Shown here: positions 14,520 through 25,699 of the stretch, one piece after another
Layout of the letters: each line of letters starts with the position of its first letter
How positions within the stretch are numbered: position 1 is the first letter of the stretch
DNA from: Varroa destructor
Taxonomy: Eukaryota > Arthropoda > Arachnida > Mesostigmata > Varroidae
Direction: 5' to 3'
DNA: 64,000 nucleotides
NCBI RefSeq assembly: GCF_002443255.2
Contig: NW_019211456.1
Coordinates: 50,280,486 to 50,344,485 of the forward strand
The notes under the pieces: model-generated
The model's database searches: none
The model's input: only the letters and a program-made list of their open reading frames with translations
What the model was told of the DNA's origin: nothing
Translations under genes and position numbers: made by a program

Positions 14520-15400
14520 ACTTGATCCTCCTATGCCCTGAATCTATCTTAAGCCGCCCTTTCATCTTCATATTCGTAAATGTCTGTGGTAGCTGTAAAG
14601 CCAGTTATGAAGAAGCACCACTATCGACGCTCTTCAAGGCCTCTAAAGCTAGTATACATATTCTAGTAATTCTTTTAGCATTCGTATACAACTTAAGCCG
14701 TTCACCCCGATCTGCTCTTAAAGAAGCCGCTGTTATTCTCGTTTGTAACAGGAAAGATCCAAGAGATGATTTCCAAGACGAGATTCACCTATTACAAACT
14801 CATAGTTAATAATTTTTTTCCTCCAAAAATGTTCGAACAACGCATACTCACTCTGCTTCGAATTTTCTGTTATCAGATTGACCTCCGAAAAGTCTGTTTC
14901 TCTGAGATGGGCTTTTCGGCTGTCTTTTGCTATGATAAGATGCGTGTCATCTGCAATTGGAGTATCCTTTGGTGTGGCCAAGGCTTTCCATTATCTAAAC
15001 CATGCTGACCTCATATGTTCCTTCTAGAGCTTTCTGACGATACCTGTTTATGGTCCTCTTCAAGACAACACCTCAGAAGCTCTGTCTACTTTATTACAAC
15101 TTCTTAAAGGTGTCAGCCAAGGTTTTATTCTAGGTGCCACTTTTTTTGCTCTACTTCCTATGTATTGAATCACTTCAAATACAAACTGCGAAGTTTTACA
15201 TAGTGGGTTGTCTCGGAAATACCCACTGCATGACTGAGCCTTTTGTAGGCCGAACTTTGCAAACAGCAGGTTTACCTTGTGAAGGGTCAGCGCCGATATA
15301 ACATAAGTTACTACATGTCATGGCTTTTACCGATTGTTAGCTATACGGTGTGTTGCATCAGTGAGAAATGCTAACTCCATATTATTCGCCTTCTCGTCTG
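14520..15400 (+). pseudogene. Decayed L1-like LINE, reverse transcriptase domain
   Basis: Conserved reverse-transcriptase blocks occur in order on the plus strand, with frame changes. SPRSALKEAAVILVCNRKDP followed by RD (14696-14767) corresponds to the LPxSxxEAxIxLIxKKxDPRD block. VAKAFHYLNHADLI (14974-15015) corresponds to LDxxKAFDxVxHxxL. LKGVSQGFILGATFFALLPM (15103-15162), followed one frame over by CIESL, corresponds to RGVRQGxPLSPxLFxLxIExL. MAFTDC (15320-15337) stands where YADD is expected. Stops and frameshifts are numerous. The element probably extends both ways into the surrounding pyrimidine-rich tract, but its ends were not located. Confidence 0.65.
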
Positions 15401-17700
15401 CTTCGCCCCAATGTTTTCGTGTTGTTCGTGGGGGTCTCTCCCCCACTTCAAACCCCCCTGAACAATTTTGAAAATATTAACCCAAGTTTATAAATCTTTC
15501 TCTTATTCCCTACTACGTATTCGTGTTGGGGTGAGCCATAACTGCTAAATAGGTAGTTCCCAAATTTTACAAAACGATGTCCTACTTGTCATTCTTGGAA
15601 TTCCCTGTACCTCCTTAGCCTCTATACCATTCATTCTGTACTGTTCTCGACATATTCCAATTCATTAACTTCACCTCTATCTTTTAGCTTATTAGTCAGT
15701 CCATCTGAGGTCTTACTGCATCAACGTTCACGGTGTCTACCCCACACGTTCTCGTGAATATCGCCTACGCTTCTCACTTTTGATCTCCACTGCCAGTGTT
15801 ATATAAAGGCCAAATTATTACTTTCGTCTAAGGCAAAACTCTCATCTCGGTTCCGTTAACTTATTACTTAGCCTTGTCACTTCGCCTATTGAAAAGCTTT
15901 TTCAATTATCTCCTCCCGAAAAATCCTGGATAATTTCTACCCCCTGCGCTTTCATTATGGCTAGTCCCGTACCTTAAACAGCTTACCTATTTCTTAAATA
16001 ACCGGCCCTGTTCTCCTGTTAATAATGCTATTGTACTATTGGCATTAGTAGTAGTCTCGTTTTACTCTGCTACTTCATATATCCTTCCATTAAGCCCCTA
16101 CAACTATTACGTACTTCAGTTATGGATGCTGTAGCTTGTAGTACCGGTATCATCAATAAGAGTAGGCTTTGGGCTAAACGTGTTCGTACTATGTACTCAG
16201 CAAGACTACAATGGTACCTTAGGTTTCGTGTAAATTCGAACACAATATTGAAACCATGGAAGGGCGAAATTTCTCAGGACTTCCTGCAAACAATGAGGCT
16301 TCGCCGGAAGATGCCAAGAAGGAGAAAGAAATATGATCTGTTTCTTGTATGGTGTCATAGAAGAAGTTCTAGATGATTCCAGACGCTACACACTAAATAG
16401 GTTTAACTACAGGCACGGTGTAAATAACGAATATAAACTGGAAGTTTGCCAGTGCATACGTACTTTGCTTATCTTTGGAAAGGAGACTGTTGGCGTCAGG
16501 TACCCACAAAGGCTTTTTCCATACATGACAGTGATCTATAAAACTGCAACCAAAACGCTACGATGCCCATTCCAGACATCATTTCAGGCCTAAGGCTTCA
16601 TTTCAGACGACCGAATCGAAATTGTTTACGCAGCATTCAAGAAAGTCACGGCAAAAATCAAAGATCTCAGCCAACATAGACGCTCCGTATCATGCTGCAA
16701 GCAAGGGCTAAGAGAACTGTTAAGGAACACCTCAGTAATGTAGCCGATAATGATTTCAAACGCATGCATCCAGGTGTGAAGTGTTTATCAAAATAAAAAG
16801 GAAAAACGTTTATAGAACCGACACCTGGAAATGTTAGTTAACACGAAAATCCGTGATCGTTCTGTCGTAGATTCAGCAGCTTTCTAAAACGTTTTAATCT
16901 CTCTATGCCGGGGGCAACAGTGACCATATGAATTTACAATGCCCCATACATCAAACTGGACAACAGGAAGGATCAAAAAAAGTTCGAGAGGCGAATATTA
17001 AAGAAGTTTACCGCCTCTGTAATCAATCAGTCTTTATCCTGGATCAGCTTTTAGCAGTATCTACGGCAGATCAAGGTCGGGTTACAGAATCCTTACAGTC
17101 CAAAATAGCAATGATGCTGATCGTTACAATGTCATGACTTTCTGTTTGCGCCTAGCGTTATAATTGATGACCAAATTACATTGCTATCGTAGCCAAATAT
17201 CGAAGCAAGCGACCCTAATTTAGTCGAATTTCTAAATAAGAGTTTCCTTTGGCGAGAGGATATTAGGTCAACATGAAGGCCGGGAATGCCTTTCTAATTA
17301 TTAGCACCTAGAATACAGGTGTACCTGTGTTTTTCCCATTAAGCCGCCATTCTCATTAGTTATTTAATATGAGTAGTTTTTTGGATGACCGTAGACGGTG
17401 TCAAACATTTTTTATGCCTGGTATTCCTGTAGTAGATACCTTCTTACACGTACCTTAGACGTCTGAGTTTGCCGAAGTAACGGCTCGAGCACTCGCTGTC
17501 AGCGGTTACTGAGGTACTTGACCGACCTTTCTCGGTAAACATTGCAACTTCACGAAATATATCGGCTAAGATACGCTGTATACATAGACCACCTTACTTA
17601 GGTAGAGAAGTTTAACCTTACGTAATTTCCTGATGATCTAAATGAACAAATTTTCTATTTCCTTCGAGGTAATAGTCATTGACTTCCTGCTAGCAACCGT
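15400..17700. other. Region without recognisable gene
   Basis: The top strand stays pyrimidine-rich to about 16.1 kb, possibly LINE 3' sequence. From 16.1 to 17.7 kb a few 60-86-codon frames occur without motifs or splice context. Confidence 0.4.
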
Positions 17701-17731
17701 TTTACAGTAGACCTTTTTCTACGCAGTAGAA

Positions 17732-17907
17732 TCACTTACGAGCAAGTAATAATATTACTATTATTATTCCTATGATGAGCAACACTACGGTCCTCAGTGT
17801 GTCCATTTGGCCTACGAAAAGATATTCACCCAATACGCGATCTGCACGAACAACATACAACGCATATTGGGTGCCTGCTGTATAGGCTGTTTTCGAACAC
17901 TTGAAGA
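17732..17907 (-). CDS. Receptor-like gene, candidate last exon C
   Basis: The acceptor gccagtcacag has a weak pyrimidine tract but gives the phase required by exon B. The exon encodes 57 residues ending in a strongly hydrophobic helix and a short basic tail (ARK), then TGA. The 2 kb distance from exon B holds a mariner fossil. An intermediate exon or a different final exon cannot be excluded. Confidence 0.38.
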
Positions 17908-20900
17908 CTGTGACTGGCGTTATTAACAAATATGATTTATCGATCTTCACGCGAAACTCTGACCGGTTTATGACGACGCATCAAAATGAAGTATCGCATA
18001 TTAGGCCAGCGAGCTAAATCATTTGTACAAATATCCAAATCGAAATTTTCAATATATGCTGAATGTGGCAGAATACAATATCTGTACTTCTGACTGATGC
18101 CATCCGAAGCATTTTTTCGAGACGAACTAGACGAGCGCGTGCGGAAATCTTTTTCGTGACCTAACAGTGATAGCTACCTCCTGTAGCTCGAATTCGTACA
18201 TAACTGTCTCATCGTAGGATACCCAGCAAAATCGAACGTTAGAAGGAGTCTCGACTTAACTTTCGCAAAATATGTCATCAAAATAGGAGAAAGTTCTTAG
18301 AAGTTGTTTGCTTCATCCGGTGTCACTCTAGGTCTATGTGGTCTTCGGTCTCTTTACATACGTACCTTAGACGTGATATTACCGTCGTGCTCTTAAGGTT
18401 ATATTAACTGAATAGAATATATCTAAGCTTTATACTCAAGCAAACCTGCCTCTCGACTATCGATGAATTTTATTAAGTACGCAAGCGAAGCACGTAATAA
18501 TAGATATTATCTTGCCAACGTTAACTGACTAACACCAGTAAATTCTAAATTTTTAGACGGACCAAGACGTGCCTTGCTGTTAATTATCGATCAGCATATC
18601 TGTGTAATAGTTCTATATGGATTGCAGTTACGAGTAAGGCTCGGTTTCACTTTAGGCATATGCTAAGGGCTTTTACAGTTGTTTCCATTGCCGTGCCTAT
18701 GGCTAACCTGATCTATTTCTGGAATATCTATAGATCATGAAGTCGTACAATCGCTCACGTACTAAATTAGAACATAAGTGAACGCCACTTCTTCCGTTAA
18801 TAGAAAACGCAGCGGTATTGCCCGAATTCTAGCCGCAAACGTACTTTTCATGTATTCACCATCTCTTTTCACGACCTTCTTCCATCTACTAACTAACTTA
18901 TTGCTTTTCATTAGAAATTTTCGGGTCTATTGTTGACAGGTTCGTTTAGCCAGCCTCTGGGACCCTTGTAGGCAGTCAAATGTGAGACTACTAAAATTTC
19001 ATTTCCTAGTATCAGAGAAGGTGGTAATCAGAAGGAGCCAAATCTGGAGACTGTGATCAATGTAAAACGATTTTGATAGTTTTTACCATATGCGGCCTGG
19101 GATAAAGGATCACTTCGTATGTCAGAGTTGCGTAACCTCGCTCGCTCGATGCAACCGGACCATATACAGATTCTTGTCTGTCTGTTTTTTCCACGCATTT
19201 AGTCAAAATAGTGCCAGTGACAGCAAATGTGGATCATGCTTTTTTTGTAATGAAGATCTGGGATAAGCTGGAACGTAGGCATATTTCTCGTTCCCTTCTT
19301 TGTGTTGATATGGTTTTCGTCACGAGTAATAATTCAATGTAAAAGTCATTCACTCTTGTTGTTCGTTACCGGTTGTCGGGTAAGCCGCTGAAGGTCAATG
19401 CGGAGCTTTATCTTTTGTGTCTCGGGCTTATGGCTTCTAATGGCTGAAAAATACACTCGATATGCCTAATAGCAGTCTGGGGTTGGCAGCTCATGTTCTC
19501 GGCCAATTCAGCGGCTGTTTGCCACCTGAGGTGCTCGCCGGCTTCGGATGGCCGATCGGAGTGAGGTACGCTCGCCTGATTTGAGATTCGTTTTTTTGAA
19601 CTTAGCAAACCTCTTCGAGAAGTCCTCCTGCATAGAACCCATTGGCTATACCCGGCACCAATATCCCGGCATGCTTGGGGTGGCTTTTGATTTAGGCATC
19701 AAGTAAAGTAGAGCAGAGGTCAAAAATGTACATTTGCCTTCACCCGAAACCTGAACTCAACGTGAAATTGAGTTCACTGGACGATCAATTTCTAGAAAAG
19801 TGAGCGCTTTCAACTAGTATATAAATAGTGATAATATATAACGAAAAATTAAAAGCAGAGTAAAACGACCATCGACTATGTTTCAACACAATAATAGCGA
19901 TGATCAATTTAAAGGATTCGCGCACAGAAACTGTACGTATAACTTTTTTGGACGCTAACTTACCTTTGCTATTGGCTTCGTGTATGGAAACAAAGAAGAA
20001 TAGGTATGTGAAATGACCCGCGGCACCTGCAAGTGGCACAACCAGAATGTCCGGGTCAAGTCTCAAAGCGCAAGTCATAACAATCAGAAGATGAAGCAGC
20101 GAGGAAGCGACGATGATAGAAATAATCGTGGCTTGGTTAACCGTTATTACCAGATCTGCAACAGCGTTTAGACTGCTATGCTCCTCCAGCCGATACTCCA
20201 CACTTAGAGCCCCATATTGAGCGCCTATGGCCACCGAGTATACGATAAACACCAGAAGTGGTGAACCGACAGAGCTTAATGTGCCCTGTAGCTGAAATAA
20301 CAGAATTCCAATTTTACGTACGCGAAATTTTGAAAGCGGAAAAAAAATGTCCAGCGTCATAGTCGCGTTTCCCGGACAAGATCACGACAGCTTCACACTT
20401 TGAAAGCGTTCGTGAGCCCGTCCAACCGCTGGTCTTAATAAGTCCATCCTAATTCTTAAACCTTTATAAGCTTTTAAATCATTGCAGCTGTTATCGCATA
20501 GCTACTTTCATTATTGCTCTTAGGGTTACGCAGATCAGTTCTCCCATTATGGCTGACTTAGACAAAAACATCCGACATAACTTTTATTTGAATTCTTACC
20601 AGAGTAAACGCAACTTCCTGCAATATTGATGGTGTCTCGTCGTACATAGTTAGCAACGATTCCCACAGGAACGAATAAGGATTATTCCCTGATTGGTTTT
20701 GTACACGACAATTTCTATCGGAGCTCGTATTGATGGTCGCTATAAATCTTCCACGTTCTCTCACCACCATTGGAACTGTCTGAGAAGTTTCTGAGTATAG
20801 AAACAGCGTTTGCATGGCACCAGTAATTCTACAGGCGCTCATCATAGCAAGAATTGACATCAGTGCTAAAGCTACATGAACCTGCCGTTTTAGGTACTCT

Positions 20901-20926
20901 TCCTTATGTAGCCAAGTGTACTGCAT
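17732..20926 (-). CDS. Multi-pass membrane protein, gustatory-receptor-like (7tm_7), 5' part missing
   Basis: Three exons join with matching phases: 20600-20926 (0/0), 19964-20291 (0/1) and 17732-17907 (1/stop), for 276 residues. Exon A has one membrane segment and a long polar loop with a possible N-glycosylation site (NTSS). Exon B has three hydrophobic segments and ends FFFVSIHEANSK, resembling the EA-containing region before the last helix of insect-type gustatory receptors. Exon C reads GEYLFVGQMDTLRTVVLL, then IIGIIIVILLLARK and stop. This resembles the receptor G-F...L...TY..hhhQF end but lacks the TY and QF residues. Such receptors have about 400 residues, so about 120 upstream are missing; no convincing exon for them was found above 20926. 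The assignment rests on topology and a weak motif; another transporter or receptor family is possible. Confidence 0.42.
18800..19740 (-). pseudogene. Mariner-family transposase fossil, within the receptor-like gene's intron
   Basis: Reading across frameshifts on the minus strand gives the mariner order. ACRDIGAGY with RTSRR comes first (about 19660), then FAKFK (about 19605). A helix-turn-helix block follows, TAAELAENMSCQPQTAIRHI (about 19470-19530). A decayed catalytic core comes next (KKSMIHICCHWHYF). SPDLAPSDYHLL at 19015-19050 includes the third catalytic Asp (D34D family). The C-terminal SRWKKVVKRDGEY lies near 18855. The order and spacing leave little doubt, while several stops and frame changes show it is dead. 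Terminal repeats were not identified. It lies on the same strand as the host gene. Confidence 0.85.
19964..20291 (-). CDS. Receptor-like gene, exon B
   Basis: The acceptor is ttctgttatttcag and the donor is gcaaag|gtaagtt, both near consensus. The 109 codons plus one base encode three hydrophobic stretches: LLVFIVYSVAIGAQYGAL, ATIISIIVASSLLHLLIV and GAAGHFTYLFFFVSI. The frame stays open on both sides beyond the splice sites, but the flanking sequence is less protein-like. Confidence 0.55.
20600..20926 (-). CDS. Receptor-like gene, exon A
   Basis: A strong acceptor (gatctactttccag) lies immediately before ATG CAG, and the donor is tactctg|gtaaga. The 109 codons include VALALMSILAMMSACRI, a probable membrane segment. 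The ATG may be internal rather than the initiator, because the acceptor abuts it and the gene seems to lack its N-terminal third. Confidence 0.5.
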
Positions 20927-22196
20927 CTGGAAAGTAGATCAAAGGAATATTTTCATTAGACGCATTCATTGAAAGTCGATGGCCTACTGAAGTTCCCAAA
21001 TTAGAGTTATTCTACAATATTTACCTGTAGTAATATCGATTATTACAATGCTAGTTAGACATATTTACTAAGAGTATATTATATGGTCCGAGCTCTCTCT
21101 TAACGTCCAGCCTAATCGCTGCCGAAACCTCGTAGATGCCTGAAACTTGGGCCTTTTCATGGTTGGCTAGCTATTGGCTCTCACTAATGGTGTTGTAAAA
21201 AAATGTTGAAAGAAGTTCGTGGTTCTCCCATTTTTTCTAAACTGCCTATCTCGTTCAAGTCCGTTTCTGCCGTCGTGCGCTGTTTGACTAAAAATTTTTA
21301 ACAAGCGGCTCACGCTACAGATTACAAAGTTATAATTCATTCTCTGCCAAATGTTTGTCATCATCCTTTGTTTTTACACCCAAAGGAAATATGTTGTCGA
21401 TATTGCTGAAAGCACCCATTATAATTACACAATATGCCGTCATCTAATCATCGATTGCTTGCGTTTATAAAGAAAAAGGTAAACATTTTGACCGCTGTCA
21501 GCGTCATTTGCAGTATTTTTACCCAACAGGAGGGTATCACGAGGCCACTTTGATATCTTTGCTTCATGATGTAACCACAACAGAGCGTCGGCGGTCTTCA
21601 AGCATCTGGAAACACGCCAAGAATCTCGTTTTCTAACGTGACGCTTCACGGCACTGTGATATTTTGAGAAATCTGCAGAACAAATACGAAGTCTTGGTTC
21701 ACTAATTGTTGACAGCAGTTAGAAGGCAGCTCGGTTAAGAGTACCGCAAAAGTTCCAACCACTGATTATTAGAGCAGATCTTAAATTTCTACATATGGTT
21801 GTACCTGTGGAGCGCATACGGGATGGTAATCACATCAAGACTTTATTAAAAACTGATTTAAAAGGAGTTAGTCAAATGAGTATATAAAGCCTATTGTTAA
21901 AATGGCGTCCAAGGAAATTGAGGTTTAGCGGGTTGCTATATCGGCGGGGTCCCACACTGATCAAGCCACTAAATAGATTTGCTCTGTTGCGTTTAATGTA
22001 CGTAAACAGCATTACTCGAACCCTCGTGAAAACACATGACAGAGCGCAACAGGTAACGTTATGGTCTACGGGAAAAGCCTTATATTTTGTCAAACTTAAA
22101 ATGTTATGTTACAAGCGAGGTAAACGTAAACGTCGAGTCTCCAAAACCAGCCGTCTCGCCAAGGATAACATCAATGCGTTCATCTCAACGAGAGCT

Positions 22197-22292
22197 ATGG
22201 AGGGCCCAGACATGAATCAAGCCGGCGGAAGCCCATATCCCGCACAAAGTAGGCCTCGACAGCCGGCAGACCAACGTCAGAACCCGTTTCAG
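22197..22292 (+). CDS. Orphan GC-rich candidate first coding exon
   Basis: ATG with a favourable context (G at -3 and +4) opens 32 codons ending at a strong donor, ttcag|gtgcgt, in phase 0. The peptide begins MEGPDMNQAGGSPYPAQ and is rich in Pro, Gln, Gly and Asn; it ends QRQNPFQ. G+C is about 58% against roughly 40% around it. The frame is open upstream to 21894, so a longer exon with another start is possible. No partner exon was recognised downstream, where a mariner fossil starts about 600 bp later. It could be an initial exon of a gene continuing elsewhere, or a chance open frame. Confidence 0.28.
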
Positions 22293-22879
22293 GTGCGTAT
22301 AAGTGTACGACATAAAATAGAACTATCGTGAAACCGAGAAGAATATCACAGTGCTAAGCTTCGTCTATCGTTGCAAAAAATCTGATGCCACTCTGTGCAA
22401 GCTTGCACTGTTTGCTGCCATTGTTACAACCAAAGAAATTTTGGCAGTTATATTCCTTTGTAAAGCTACGATTGAGAATATGTATTTAAAAAGTCAATAA
22501 GGCATTGTGCTGTATATGTTGAAGACTGCATTAACCTACAAAACATAAAAACGTGCACATTCCAACCTAAGTGGCCATAATGCTGGCAAACTGTTATAGA
22601 ATTATACCACAATAGCTTTCGGTATCAAACTAGTGTTGCAAGACCTTCTTCTGTGTCCAGCAACAGCCAATTAAATCAATTTTATTATTTCCCTTTCTTT
22701 TTTTTTAATAAATCCCTTATTATAGGAAACATTAGACTGGTGAATACGTAACGTTCAAATGCTTTCTTCATTCTGTATGACTTCACTAATTGTTTATTTC
22801 TATATACCATTCAAAAATTTATTTCTGTGTAATTTGATTGTGTAGCAAACGGGATTCTACCTGCTAGAGTTGAAGCTTC

Positions 22880-23700
22880 AAGGATGACCGTTCTTACTGA
22901 AAAAACGCTTTTCGACACCTACTTCCTCTTCACCTATTTGCCGAGATCGAAAAGCTGACGACGCAGCGCGCAACATTTGTGCCATATACGGTGTGAAGAC
23001 GATCTTTGGAAGAATTGTTCACACCGAATCTAGACTGTTCTCTCGCGTTTAGGCCATCAGTGATTGATAAGGGCTGCTTGAGGGCGCTCATAAAGAAGCA
23101 CGGCAAATGTATAAGTCGTAGGCAAATGAACCTCGAGAATTTAAACACTGTAAGTTCAAGTGCGCCAAAAACTAAGTGCGCAGGACAGATCCTTTTCTGT
23201 GAGTATGGAACCGGGTGACACGCAGCCAGCATGACGAATTTCTACAAAAAATCCCAATAAACTAGATCCCCATTTTGAAAAAATAGTATAACTTGCGTTC
23301 TGTGGAACAACCGTAAGAAAAAACGCTCAGCAAAGATTTGCCCATTGTCCGATCGCATTAAGCGCACGAAGCTATCCGACAGAAGAGACTCAGTAGGCGA
23401 AATAATAATTTTTTTTTCGCGACAATTTTATGCCACACGTGGCAAAAGTCAGTGAAGATACCTTTGAAGAACTGAGATATAAGGTTTTTGCACTCGACCT
23501 TGCGCCGGCTGACTACCACATACTCGTTCTACTGGTAGTAAATTACGTAACAACAGAGTTGACACCAAATAGGATCTCAAAAACTGGCTCGACGAGTCCT
23601 CAGCACCAGACCCTGTGAAGAACCCCGAAGCAAATGAGACGAAGTAAATAAATTTGGCTAGAGATAAAAAAAAGTTTTTAGACAATGACAGCATATAATT
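22880..23700 (+). pseudogene. Mariner-family transposase fossil
   Basis: In order on the plus strand: KADDAARNICAIYGVKT (from 22950), RPSVIDKGCLRALIKKHG (from 23051, helix-turn-helix), a short WNNRK patch near 23305 for the WWD region, DNFMPHVAKV with TFEELRYKVF (from 23422), DLAPADYHI near 23500-23530, and DLKNWLDE followed by RDKKKFLDND (to about 23690). The core between about 23220 and 23290 is compressed, so part is deleted. Frameshifts and stops mark it as inactive. Its N-terminal motif differs from that of the 19-kb copy, so it is probably a different mariner lineage. Confidence 0.85.
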
Positions 23701-25435
23701 AGTTGCTGCGTTCTTTTTTCGGTCAAAAAACCAATATGTCTTGTACCTCTGTACAACTATTACGTTCGTTTGAATAGAAGACACTACGATAGTGGAATAA
23801 ATGTACCTTTCAAAATAAGCGCATATATTTTTCAACACAACGAGCTCAATTATTTCGGTGAATGAGCAACAACTTAGCTGAAAGCTAACATTGACGTGTG
23901 CTTCTTCGTAATATTAATAATGCTTTTCCATTGGCTGTCCTCTTACTGCTATTTGTTGGCTTTTGTAGGTGGTACTGGCGGCCTAATTGTCTGACTGACA
24001 TTTTCCGGAGGTAAGACAACAGTAGGCGTGTCCTTGTTTCTGCTTCTTAATTGGGTAACGCGGCGAATCCATTTATCTTTGACCTAGTATAAGACGGTTT
24101 CTTTGTTTTCAGAATGATGGCAGGTACTTGTCTTCAGAACGTGCCTTATCCCACACATCAACACTTTCTCGCGCCTTAAATATTCTTTACACGTACCGTA
24201 GTGAGTGTTGAACTGTGGTTCCTTTTTTTAGGTCACAACTGTGTTATGTTGTTTTCGAGACTTAAACCTACCGTCCGAGCATCTATTAGACGCTGGGAAC
24301 AGACAGGGTGTTCTCATGCGTCAGCAGAAATCTTTTCTTCTACCTATAAGTTTCAGTTGTATAGTCGTCGCTGATAGCAGTGCTTTAGTAGAGTCAATCT
24401 GGGCCATTTAAGAGACGCATTTTGGCTAAGGAGGATATGTATTCTATCAAGTGAGTCGGAAAGATCGATGTGTATATTTTTTAAGCTACTTTAAAGTTGA
24501 CTCTGTTTTAAAAGAAATTTGTTGCTTCAGCGCATGACAAACACAATAGTTTTTACGTTTCCATGAATATTAGATCACTAGAAATAGAAGCGGGCTAATG
24601 TTTCACTCTCACGATGTTTGGGGGTTCTGTATGAAGCGTTTTTAAATGTTGGAACAGGGTCGTTTTAGTAAGACGATTATATCTAAACCAAGATATAGTT
24701 CCAATTCTGCCAAAGGGCGTCAGTCTTCAATGTTTTATCTAGCCAGTGATTATTTCCTACGTACTTCATAGGAATTGGTGCCAACTTATCGTCTTCAATT
24801 CAGTCACGTATTTTTCCAACGTTACGGAAAGAACTGAAATATACTTGATTAGCGCTTCGTCTACTTCATTACTTATATGCGCTATCACTATATCTTCTAT
24901 ACACAATGAACTGACTGTTTTGAAATAAATCTTGACAAGTCTTGACAAAATTCTTACAAATTAGTTCTCGCAGTTGACATAACGTGTGATTATCTCGTTC
25001 ATGTTTGCGAAATCAGTCTCGCACTGATCAGTCAGAGTAAGTACTTTCAATACCTCATCATTCAGTCTGTGCATGTCCTAAATATAAGAACGGAATAATA
25101 CGGAATTGTGCCAAGTGATGATTTAACATGATTAATATCCCTTTCACGTCGCCATTTTAACCGCAGATCAGCCTTATATCCTTTTCATCGGCAGCAAAAC
25201 CTAGCTATCGAATCTGCTTCTTCAAAAATAAACAACTGGAACATTAAATCCGAAATCTGCAATACAAAGAAGACCCTAATCAGACGATGGTTATACTCCT
25301 CGACCGTTTTCCCACAAATTATAATATTGCCTAATTATGCGATTGCTCTCTCTCTTTCACAATTTCAACGGGAGTGCCGAGATCTATCATGAGTTATTAC
25401 GAAGAACTAGTCGATCCAACTTTATTGACAACTAA

Positions 25436-25699
25436 CTAGCTAGGCTTGCTTGCTTTCCTTATTACAGAAAACACAGTTACCCCGTCCTTTAGCCCCAAGT
25501 TCACCCGAACATGAATTATGCCTAATTTTTTGATAGCTTTTTCCTGCGTATCGTACAAAGTTGATTCAAGTCCAGGTATTAGCATCTTTTGATGTCCGAC
25601 CCAAACGCCTACAAGTTCCTTACCAACATAAAGCTCACCTGCATGTGGTAATCCTCTTAATTCAAATTTACCGCTGAAATGCCACCAACATGGAATCAT
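25436..25699 (-). CDS. Unassigned open frame, possible exon
   Basis: An 87-codon frame with protein-like composition includes GELYVGKELVGVWVGHQKML and later KAIKKLGIIHVRVNLGL. An acceptor-like ggtggcatttcag lies near its start. Neither the family nor a partner exon is recognised. Chance open frames of this length are frequent in 64 kb, so confidence is low. Confidence 0.15.
   Translation of the reverse strand: MIPCWWHFSGKFELRGLPHAGELYVGKELVGVWVGHQKMLIPGLESTLYDTQEKAIKKLGIIHVRVNLGLKDGVTVFSVIRKASKPS

Noticed and set aside
14733..14981. Minus-strand frame containing ADDTHLII, like a reverse-transcriptase YADD motif
   Set aside because: The ordered reverse-transcriptase blocks are on the plus strand at the same locus, and this frame has no other supporting block.
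23449..23838. 129-codon minus-strand frame
   Set aside because: It is antisense to the C-terminal part of the mariner fossil at 22.9-23.7 kb and has no recognisable motif.
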